64,000 nt of DNA from NCBI GenBank assembly GCA_943788245.1, contig CALSPN010000005.1, positions 1 through 64,000 on the forward strand, given 5' to 3'. Shown here piece by piece: positions 54,896 through 62,489 of this stretch. The translations under genes and the position numbers were made by a program. Numbering within the stretch: the first letter of the stretch is position 1; every line of letters starts with the position of its first letter. The notes beneath the pieces were generated by a model. The model did no database searches. It had not been told where the DNA came from and worked only from the letters and a program-made list of their open reading frames with translations. Source of the stretch: an uncultured Verrucomicrobiae bacterium. Its GTDB lineage: Bacteria > Verrucomicrobiota > Verrucomicrobiia > Limisphaerales > AAA164-E04.

Positions 54896-56425
54896 ATGCA
54901 GCAACAGAAATCTCAAAAACATATTTTAGTTGTAGGAGCGGGTCCGGGGGGACTAACTGCCGCAATGATCCTGGCCTTTCGTGGATTCAAGGTGACTGTG
55001 GTAGAGAAAGAAGCCAAAGTGGGAGGCAGAAATGCATCCATCGAGCGCGGCGGTTACAAATTTGATACGGGGCCGACCTTCCTGATGATGAAATTCCTGC
55101 TGGATGAGGTCTTTGAAGAGGCGGGAAAAAATTTGGACGACTATGTGGAGTGCACCAAACTGGAACCCATGTATCGCTTGCAGTTCAAGGACAGGGCTTT
55201 TGAACCTACGACGGAAAGAGAAGCCATGCTGCAACAAATGGATGCATGCTTTCCGGGCAGCCGTGACGGCTACGACAAGTTCATGGAAGTCGAGAAGGAG
55301 AGATACGAAAGCATGTATGCCTGCCTTCAGAAGGATTACAATTCCTGGACCAGATATTTCAGTCTGGACGTTTTGAAAGCGCTCCCCAAGTTGTCTGTAG
55401 GGCGATCCATCTTTGAAGTTTTGGGGGACTATTTCGAAGATGATAAATTGAAATTATCATTTACGTTTCAGTCAAAGTACCTGGGGATGTCAGCATGGGA
55501 TTGTCCTGGTGCGTTTGCGCTTCTGCCCTACATTGAGCACGCCTTCGGAGTGTGGCATACCAAGGGTGGATTGAGTGAAATTTCAGAGGCAATGGGAAAA
55601 GTTTGTGAAGAACATGGGGTTGACATTCGCCTCGGAAGCCCAGCCAAACAATTGCTTCTTGAAGGTAGAAAAGTGTGTGGCGCGGAGTTGGCCGACGGTG
55701 AGAAGATTCATGCTGACGAAATAGTACTGAATGCTGATTTCGCCTATGCCATGAAAAATCTTGTCCCCCCGGGAACGCTCAAAAAATACAGCCCGCAAAA
55801 AGTGGACAAGAAGGAATACTCCTGTTCGACCTTCATGCTTTATCTGGGGGTGGACAAAATCTACGACCTGCCCCACCACACCATCTTTTTTGCAGAGGAT
55901 TACAAAACAAACATCGAAGAAATCTTCAAGGTAAAGAAACTTTCAAAGGATCTTTCTCTTTACGTGAGGAATGCGAGCGCCACTGATCCCACGCTGGCAC
56001 CCGAGGGACATTCTGCCATTTATGTGCTTGTCCCGGTTCCAAATCTTACGGCGCCCATCGACTGGGAGGAGAGTGAGGAACCTTTCAGGGAACAGGTTAT
56101 CAGAGCACTTGAGACAACCGGTGGCATGACGGATTTGAGAGAACACATCAAAGAAGAAATCGTGTATTCACCCAAGACATGGGAGAGCATGAATATCAAC
56201 TTTGGAGCAACGTTCAATCTTGCTCACTGTCTCAAGCAAATGATGTATCTTCGTCCTCGCAATAAATTCGAGGAGCTCGACAACTGTTACCTTGTTGGAG
56301 GAGGAACGCATCCGGGAAGCGGTCTACCCATGATCTATGAATCGGGTCGCATCGCAGCCAATCTCATCTCAAGACACCACAAGGTACCTTTCACTTCGAA
56401 AAACCTTCAGGTTCAGCCAAATTAA
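54896..56425 (+). CDS. CrtI-family phytoene desaturase-like oxidoreductase
   Basis: 509 aa. FAD-binding Rossmann motif VVGAGPGGLTAAMILAFRGFKVTVVEKEAKVGGR, RGGYKFDTGPTFLM, and the C-terminal signature NCYLVGGGTHPGSGLPMIYESGR of bacterial carotenoid desaturases and isomerases. Oxidises phytoene or related polyenes using FAD. No phytoene synthase or GGPP synthase is nearby, so the substrate may be made elsewhere or differ. The UbiB-like gene starts 2 nt after the stop, so the two are co-translated. Confidence 0.92.
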   Translation: MQQQKSQKHILVVGAGPGGLTAAMILAFRGFKVTVVEKEAKVGGRNASIERGGYKFDTGPTFLMMKFLLDEVFEEAGKNLDDYVECTKLEPMYRLQFKDRAFEPTTEREAMLQQMDACFPGSRDGYDKFMEVEKERYESMYACLQKDYNSWTRYFSLDVLKALPKLSVGRSIFEVLGDYFEDDKLKLSFTFQSKYLGMSAWDCPGAFALLPYIEHAFGVWHTKGGLSEISEAMGKVCEEHGVDIRLGSPAKQLLLEGRKVCGAELADGEKIHADEIVLNADFAYAMKNLVPPGTLKKYSPQKVDKKEYSCSTFMLYLGVDKIYDLPHHTIFFAEDYKTNIEEIFKVKKLSKDLSLYVRNASATDPTLAPEGHSAIYVLVPVPNLTAPIDWEESEEPFREQVIRALETTGGMTDLREHIKEEIVYSPKTWESMNINFGATFNLAHCLKQMMYLRPRNKFEELDNCYLVGGGTHPGSGLPMIYESGRIAANLISRHHKVPFTSKNLQVQPN

Positions 56426-56427
56426 AC

Positions 56428-57639
56428 ATGAATGCCCTTCAATTCGGCAGGTTGATTCATTCAATCTACAGCCGAAACGGCAAGCTTCCGGACTTGGATT
56501 GGATCCAGTCCCAAGGACTATTTGCGGTCAAATTAGCTCAGATTCACGCCTTGAGGATCGATTTTCTTGAACGAGAAAAATGCGAGCACCTTGCCAAGTT
56601 GTATCGCCAGGCAAGGGAGGTTAGTTCGGCTGACTTCTTTGACATTATCAGAAAATCGGCACCGTCAGACTTCGAGGAACAGTTTGCCAACATAGCACAA
56701 ACCCCTCTGGCCACAGCCTCCGTGGGCCAAGTGCACAGGGGTAAACTGAAATCGGGTAAAGCGGTCGTCATCAAAGCGATCAAGGAAGAGGTGACAGAAC
56801 GTTTCAAGGCGGATGTGTCAGGAATCAAGAGGCTGATTCGATTCTCCACCTGGGTGTATCCAAAACTGAAAAAAGCGGGTGATCCCATGGGGATCATCGA
56901 GGACATTGAACGGTTCACTCTCAGCGAACTGGATTTACGTCGCGAGGTTCAGGGTCAGCAAACCTTGAGAGAAATCCACGCCGAAGCCAGTCAGCACTTT
57001 GATCTCACGAGGCTGGTATTCCCTCATGTGCATACCGAATTGTGCCACAAGAACCTCATGGTTTCGGAATTCATTGAAGGACCCACTTTCGATGAATTAC
57101 TCTCAGAAGGCAAATTGGACTACGACCAGCTATTGGACCTTTTTCGGATACAGGGTTACTACATGTTCTGCCGCGGAGTGTTCCACGGAGATCTGCATCC
57201 GGGCAATGTCATTCTGTCCAACGGGCAATTTGTGTTCATTGATACGGGTTTCATAGCGGAAGTTGGGCGCAAGATGCGAGTAGGGCTTTTCAACTTTTTC
57301 GCTGGGCTTTCGAAGAATGATTACGGCGCGTGTGCCAAATCGTTGAACAGCATGTCTGAGGTCGAAATCCAGGGAGAGCAGTTCAGGAAATTTACCAAGG
57401 CCTTTGAGGATCTCTACGAGAACTTTACCGGAGCCACTGTTTCTCAAATCAGCCTCACTCAACAAATGATGAAAACCATCAAGCTTGGGATTCACTCGGG
57501 AATGACCTTCGAGCGTGGTATTTTCTCGATCATCCGCAGTCTGATGTATCTGGATGGGATGGTGCTGCGCTGCAACCCGAATGCAATCCTCTTGAATGAC
57601 ATGGGCAAGTTCATTGGTGAATTCAAAAAACACCTGTGA
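56428..57639 (+). CDS. ABC1/UbiB-family atypical kinase
   Basis: 403 aa. UbiB marks: KLAQ (35-38, in the place of KxGQ), Ala-rich loop PLATASVGQVHRGKLKSGKAVVIKAI, catalytic FHGDLHPGNVILSNGQFVFIDTGF (HGD and DTG for the DFG Asp). UbiB/COQ8 proteins are ATPases that support biosynthesis of isoprenoid lipids such as quinones. Fusion-like spacing with crtI suggests help in handling the polyprenyl substrate or carotenoid product; this is inference. No C-terminal membrane helices are obvious. Confidence 0.9.
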   Translation: MNALQFGRLIHSIYSRNGKLPDLDWIQSQGLFAVKLAQIHALRIDFLEREKCEHLAKLYRQAREVSSADFFDIIRKSAPSDFEEQFANIAQTPLATASVGQVHRGKLKSGKAVVIKAIKEEVTERFKADVSGIKRLIRFSTWVYPKLKKAGDPMGIIEDIERFTLSELDLRREVQGQQTLREIHAEASQHFDLTRLVFPHVHTELCHKNLMVSEFIEGPTFDELLSEGKLDYDQLLDLFRIQGYYMFCRGVFHGDLHPGNVILSNGQFVFIDTGFIAEVGRKMRVGLFNFFAGLSKNDYGACAKSLNSMSEVEIQGEQFRKFTKAFEDLYENFTGATVSQISLTQQMMKTIKLGIHSGMTFERGIFSIIRSLMYLDGMVLRCNPNAILLNDMGKFIGEFKKHL

Positions 57640-57657
57640 GGGTTGAGATCACAAGAC

Positions 57658-60597
57658 TCAATCACCCTTTCTACGAGCCATTACTCGAAAAAATAGGTTC
57701 CCCTTGTTTGAAACACTCAGATGGTGCTTCTCCATGTGTGGATTCTTTTCGTTGCTTGAAAAAGTTTCTATGGGAGTGATTGCTTCGTAGGGACCCTTCG
57801 GAGAAAACGAAGATTGCAACTCGTAGGTCACCCCGGGCATGCCTTGCCATTGAATTTGAATCACCCCTGCCTCGACGATTTCGGCCCGCAGAGAGAGTCT
57901 GGACTTGGAGTCACGGGGATGCGTGTTCGCCAGCCATTCGTCGAGGTTCGAATGCCCATCATGATCAGGATCACCTTCACTTCCATCTGAAAGGGCGTCT
58001 CGCAGAGGAGAAAGCGTATGCATCACTTCCCATCCGTCAGGCAGGCCATCGCCATCGGTGTCCAGTTCACTTGCATCGGTCATGAGCGATGCCTCTTCAG
58101 GGTCACTCAGCCCGTCACCGTCCGTATCGGCACCCTTGGCCATCTCTACCAAAACACCTTGAAGATTGATTCGGTTCGGATCGCTTTCAGATAGTCGCCC
58201 GCCAATCAGACTGTGATCAAAGGACCAGAGGACACCGCGATCCGAGGAAGGCTGTCTTCCAGAAAGGACGCTTAGCCGAAGTGGCTCGTTCGGATTCCAT
58301 GCGGGGACGGACTCCCATGGAATGGCTATTTCCACAAAATTCGCATTTTGCTCAGACAAATGCGTGTTCTTGAGACTTGGGGTATATGCTTGTGGGCTCA
58401 AGTTGTATTGCTGAATGCGCGCACCTTGAACAGGTGTCAGTGTTTCCCCAGCATGAAAAACCCCCTGCGGGCCCAAGGAGCCTCTGCGCGAGCGGTCAAA
58501 CGAGGGATACGTCCCATCCGCAAATTCATCCCCCAGCACCCCAATCAACTGGGGCTGCCAGTCTTCAAACTCGAGATGATCCAGAAAAGCCAGGTCGGTT
58601 ACATCATCGACTTGCTGCATATTCGCCTGCCCCATGAACAAGATCAAGGCTCCGTCATCAGGCAGAGCAAGGGATTCAAAACCAAGGTAGAGGTGGTCCG
58701 CATCATTGTGAATCCTCACAGTGCCGGCGTGGGAATATCTCCCCATGCTGGCCACCAGCGGTGCCCCAATGAAATCAAAGCGCTGATTGAGAAGATTGCC
58801 ATCCGCATCACCAGCTCCCCCCTCCTCCACCAGAGGAGAATGCCAGACGGAGGCATGGCTTGAAACAGGAACAGCATCCCGCTGCATGACAAAGGAATCA
58901 AACACATGACCTGCGTCATCGATCGCATCCACACGACATGTATTCCCCTCGATGTCGACATGAACAAAGTGGTATTGACTCAGGAACCGTGTACTCAGGA
59001 CATCATATTCCCGCAAAGGATACAGGGATCCGCCACCACCAGCCGTGATGATATTGACCGTACCGTCGACGGGTTGAAATCGTTCATAGACGTGATCATG
59101 ACCGGAAAAAATCATCTGCACGCCATGCTCCTTCATCAGGGGCATGAGGAGATCCCTCAATTCTTCGGCATCTCGCTTGGAATTACGATTGTAGTCATCA
59201 AAGCGATGCAGACTGGACGTACGAATCGGATGATGCAGGACAATGAACTTCCATGGACTGGTCGATGCGCGTAGCACTTTCTTCAACCAGAGATGCTGTG
59301 GGTTATTCTCAGTCAAGGCATACTGATAGAAGAAAGGCGCAAGCAAGACGAAAAACTGGGCGGGTCCATGCCGCACCGTATAGTAGGATTCTGGAAAGGT
59401 GCGCGCTGCCGCGTGTTCCTCTGCGGAAGTATCGTTGGTGGGTCGATGAAAGAGTTCGGACGGAATGGAACGCCCCCTGTCCACATCATGGTTTCCAGTG
59501 GCTACATAATAGGGTACGGATCTCATGTGGGGACCATAGATGCTGTAATACCTGAGATCGACCAACTCGGGAACCAGTGAGGGATACACCATGTCACCCG
59601 TATGCATCACCAGATCCGACGCGGTCAGGCGGATCTGTTCTGCAAGACGGTATTGCACGGCGGACCCGCCACCACTGTCACCCAGCAGCGAGAATCGTAG
59701 CGAGGTATCTTCATCATCGGGCGTGCTGAAGGAAGCAAGCGCTGAACGGACGACACCCGTGGAGGTTTCTGCGGATACTTGATAATGGTAGGTGCAACCA
59801 GGTTGCAGAGATTCAAGCATCACCTCGGGTTCATTCGTCAGAGGCTCGTAGGTCACGGAGTGCTGTAGATTGCCCCGCACCAGACCATAATGGACCTGAC
59901 CGCTTGTGGGTCTGGGAGTCTGCCATGAGATGAGCGCCTGTGTGGGGCTGACATGATGCACCATCGCTTGTCTTGAAAAATTGGCAGAAAGCTCGAGCAC
60001 GAACGCAAAGGCGTTTTGCGCTGCTGACCGATGCACCTGAGCCGCCAGCGTATTGGTTCCCTGCTGGAGGAATGGAATCGCATCATTCAGAGTCAACAAT
60101 TCAAATACATTGTCGGGACGCTGGAGAGCCTGCGTGGAAAGACCCGTCTCACTGGCGGGTTCGTTACCGAAACCCACATTCAAGATCGGCTGCCCATTCA
60201 ACCAGAGGATGATTCCATGCTTGAACTGCAGACGCAGGACAAGGTCATGAATGGCTGCGGGATCAGCGACCTCGAATGTGGTCCTGAAACATACGGCATC
60301 ATGCTCCAGACCAAAATCTCTCAAGCGGGTCGCCTGCTGAAGAGCAGTAGCTCCTCCCACAAAACCACCACTGGCCTGAGGCCAGGATGCATCCTCATAA
60401 TCCGGCAAATACCAGTCGGTCCCATGCTCAGCTTGTTCGATTTCATTTCCCTTGGCATATCGCCAATCATCCGTAATGCGAATCAAAGCATCTGCAGTGA
60501 TGCACAAGACGGAGAAAAAACTCATGAACAGCAAGACAACACAGATGAATAAGTGAAATATTGGTGATCTCTGATATCGGGAATCTTGTTTGAGCAT
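57658..60597 (-). CDS. Secreted metallophosphoesterase with FnIII and thrombospondin-3 repeats
   Basis: 979 aa from ATG 60597 (MLKQDSRYQRSP). Signal anchor, a beta-sandwich domain (WYLPDYEDASWPQ...), a purple-acid-phosphatase-like FnIII domain (HHVSPTQALISWQTPRPTSGQVHYGL), then the phosphoesterase core: LLGDSGGG, HTGDMVY, VATGNHDVD, VLHHPIRTS, FSGHDHVYERF. A further beta domain is followed by Asp-rich type-3 repeats (DTDGDGLSDPEE, DTDGDGLPDGWEV, DPDHDGHSNLDEW) and a C-terminal domain. Likely a Ca-stabilised secreted phosphatase. Convergent with the UbiB-like gene by 18 nt. Confidence 0.9.
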   Translation of the reverse strand: MLKQDSRYQRSPIFHLFICVVLLFMSFFSVLCITADALIRITDDWRYAKGNEIEQAEHGTDWYLPDYEDASWPQASGGFVGGATALQQATRLRDFGLEHDAVCFRTTFEVADPAAIHDLVLRLQFKHGIILWLNGQPILNVGFGNEPASETGLSTQALQRPDNVFELLTLNDAIPFLQQGTNTLAAQVHRSAAQNAFAFVLELSANFSRQAMVHHVSPTQALISWQTPRPTSGQVHYGLVRGNLQHSVTYEPLTNEPEVMLESLQPGCTYHYQVSAETSTGVVRSALASFSTPDDEDTSLRFSLLGDSGGGSAVQYRLAEQIRLTASDLVMHTGDMVYPSLVPELVDLRYYSIYGPHMRSVPYYVATGNHDVDRGRSIPSELFHRPTNDTSAEEHAAARTFPESYYTVRHGPAQFFVLLAPFFYQYALTENNPQHLWLKKVLRASTSPWKFIVLHHPIRTSSLHRFDDYNRNSKRDAEELRDLLMPLMKEHGVQMIFSGHDHVYERFQPVDGTVNIITAGGGGSLYPLREYDVLSTRFLSQYHFVHVDIEGNTCRVDAIDDAGHVFDSFVMQRDAVPVSSHASVWHSPLVEEGGAGDADGNLLNQRFDFIGAPLVASMGRYSHAGTVRIHNDADHLYLGFESLALPDDGALILFMGQANMQQVDDVTDLAFLDHLEFEDWQPQLIGVLGDEFADGTYPSFDRSRRGSLGPQGVFHAGETLTPVQGARIQQYNLSPQAYTPSLKNTHLSEQNANFVEIAIPWESVPAWNPNEPLRLSVLSGRQPSSDRGVLWSFDHSLIGGRLSESDPNRINLQGVLVEMAKGADTDGDGLSDPEEASLMTDASELDTDGDGLPDGWEVMHTLSPLRDALSDGSEGDPDHDGHSNLDEWLANTHPRDSKSRLSLRAEIVEAGVIQIQWQGMPGVTYELQSSFSPKGPYEAITPIETFSSNEKNPHMEKHHLSVSNKGNLFFRVMARRKGD

Positions 60598-60974
60598 AAC
60601 AGACCTTTGGATATTGGCGCGCACGAACAAAAAGGCAACGACTAAAAGGGGGAAGCACCTTGGATTGAAGAGTAAGGCACTGGATCATGGCGCTTCCCAA
60701 ATCAACACCTCCGAATCATTTCGAGTGAAATGATGTAACACTTAAAAAACACTTTCATTCGTATCTGCACGCAGCTGCCATCAAGTGACACAAAGTGCAA
60801 ACCGAATACCATCCAGCGGATGATAATTGATTTTGAAATTAAAAAGATTTCTTCAGCGTTGGCCATACTGCTTGAGGCGCATACTTCGGCTGATCAAAAA
60901 TATGAAGCGTTATAGATTCCATTTTCGATGAGGTCGAAGTCAGTATTTTCGATTCGTTGCCCCATGAGGTGACC

Positions 60975-61000
60975 ATGTTTCTTTTGAAACATTTTTTTTT
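60975..61000 (+). terminator. Orphan rho-independent terminator
   Basis: ATGTTTC (60975-60981), TTTT loop, GAAACAT (60986-60992), then an unbroken T run to 61000. No plus-strand gene precedes it within the intergenic region, so it may end a small RNA transcribed from 60.6-60.9 kb. Confidence 0.6.
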
Positions 61001-61102
61001 ACCAATTCCTAAAGAAGTCTGATCGGGTGCCGATGAATAGGTTGTAAACGGAGCAATCCAAAATTAAACAAAGGTTCTGAAATTTCCTCATTAAAAATTT
61101 CA

Positions 61103-61147
61103 TACGGCAAGGACGCCGTAAATCTAAATAACACTCAATGGAAGGAG
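61103..61147 (+). promoter_or_regulatory. Leader hairpin and strong ribosome binding site of the flagellin-like gene
   Basis: Hairpin TACGGC / GCCGTA (61103-61120) and, 7 nt before the ATG, an extended Shine-Dalgarno GGAAGGAG (61140-61147), one of the strongest in the window. Typical of genes for abundant proteins such as flagellin. Confidence 0.55.
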
Positions 61148-61154
61148 TAAAAAA

Positions 61155-61643
61155 ATGGTAATCATAGGATCAAATAATCGCATCAGGCAATGTCGGCTCG
61201 TCGTCCTCGGCGAATCCACTCAGGCTCTTCAGAAATCTCTCGCGAGATTGTCTTCAGGTTCAAAATTGAATAACGCTTCCGACGATGCTGCTGGATCAGC
61301 TGTCTCTCTTAAACTAGACAGTCAGATTAGCAGACTCAGCGCATCAAAGAACAACGTAGGTAATGCAATACCTGCTGGAATCTTGAGTTTGAGGTCATCT
61401 TCAGGCACTCGTTCGGCAGAAAAGAATTCATGCATTGCTGGAAAGTGGAATGATGAGGCTGTGGCAACTATCGAAATTCAATTTGATTGCGAACTGTCAA
61501 AAAGCTTGCCTGAGGCTGACGAGTTAAAACAGGTTTCGATTGGCCATCTTTCGGAGCTTTTGGAACTGAATAGTTCTTTTGTTTGTTTAAATACAGAAAA
61601 TTGTGGATGGATGATTGCGTTTCCAATCGCTGAGGTTGATTGA
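61155..61643 (+). CDS. Flagellin N-terminal fragment fused to an unrelated tail
   Basis: 162 aa. Residues about 20-75 (STQALQKSLARLSSGSKLNNASDDAAGSA, LDSQISRLSASKNNVGNAI) are the conserved N-terminal D0/D1 helix of flagellin. After GNAI the match stops abruptly. The remaining about 87 residues (AGILSLRSSSGTRS ... NCGWMIAFPIAEVD) are not flagellin in any frame, and the C-terminal D0/D1 half is absent. It cannot polymerise as a normal flagellin. Looks like a recombination or deletion product that kept the strong leader. No other flagellar genes are nearby. Confidence 0.7.
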   Translation: MVIIGSNNRIRQCRLVVLGESTQALQKSLARLSSGSKLNNASDDAAGSAVSLKLDSQISRLSASKNNVGNAIPAGILSLRSSSGTRSAEKNSCIAGKWNDEAVATIEIQFDCELSKSLPEADELKQVSIGHLSELLELNSSFVCLNTENCGWMIAFPIAEVD

Positions 61644-61748
61644 ATTCTCATTCCATGATTCTGTTGATCGCAAAATCAGAACGTGTTGAAAAATCTTACT
61701 GACGAAATGGCTGGAATTGCATTCTAGCTCATTATAAGGCATCAAATT

Positions 61749-62489
61749 TTAACTGCTGCCATCTGATTCAACATTGCCATTGATTTCCAAGGACCAATCA
61801 TAAAAGTTATCAAGCAGGATTTCCTTGATCTTCCACACCATGGTCATCGTCATGGCCACAGGCATGACCACCATGAAAACAGTCAACCATGGCCGCGCAT
61901 TCTCTACCATTTTCAGGAAAAAAACAACCGGTGCAGGCAGTGAAGAAAATAACCAAACCAAATGATAAAGTAAGATGCTTATCATCATCATACTCAACAT
62001 CCGACGATTTAAGCCTGAAAAAAGCTCTGTATCATGACGCAGTGTCTCGTCTGGAATCATGAAAGCGAGGCGCTTGAGCAGGAAATTCAAATGATAAAGA
62101 TACGTTAACCCGCAGAAGAAAAGCAGGGCTACAGAGAAGCTGTAGAAGGGGATCAATGGAAAATCATGCCAAAAGAAAAGAAACGGTGTTAATCCCATGT
62201 TCAGGACACCGATTAAAATAGATCGATCCACCGCCTTTGACCATATACGTTCCTGAGGTTGAAATTTTCCAATTTGAAACAATCCGAAAAGCAGCATCGC
62301 GTTAGCTAGCAAAGGCAACAAAACTCCCATCTCACGGGCCCGAGCGTATAAATCGGTATGTGCTTCAGCAAGCAATGCCAAGGGCAAACCCCAAAACAAA
62401 GCAGATAAACCTCGAATCAGTCGGCCAACAGACTTGAGGATGGACTTCTTGAGTGCAAGGCTTGACCTGTTCGTAACGTCGATCATCAC
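61749..62489 (-). CDS. Multi-pass membrane protein of unknown function
   Basis: 246 aa with about six helices (LSALFWGLPLALLAEA, GVLLPLLANAMLLFGLFQIG, ILIGVLNMGLTPFLFFW, FYSFSVALLFFCGLTYLYHL, MSMMMISILLYHLVWLFSSL, LTVFMVVMPVAMTMTMVW). I do not recognise the family. Overlaps the speA stop by 4 nt and so is translationally coupled to arginine decarboxylase; a role in transport or membrane homeostasis linked to polyamines is conceivable but unsupported. Confidence 0.72.
   Translation of the reverse strand: MMIDVTNRSSLALKKSILKSVGRLIRGLSALFWGLPLALLAEAHTDLYARAREMGVLLPLLANAMLLFGLFQIGKFQPQERIWSKAVDRSILIGVLNMGLTPFLFFWHDFPLIPFYSFSVALLFFCGLTYLYHLNFLLKRLAFMIPDETLRHDTELFSGLNRRMLSMMMISILLYHLVWLFSSLPAPVVFFLKMVENARPWLTVFMVVMPVAMTMTMVWKIKEILLDNFYDWSLEINGNVESDGSS

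Larger units (their letters stand above)
60598..61154. other. Intergenic region with orphan terminator and flagellin-type leader
   Basis: 557 nt without coding frame. Holds the metallophosphoesterase promoter (minus), a plus-strand terminator at 60975-61000 that follows no gene, and the leader of the flagellin-like gene. Confidence 0.5.
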
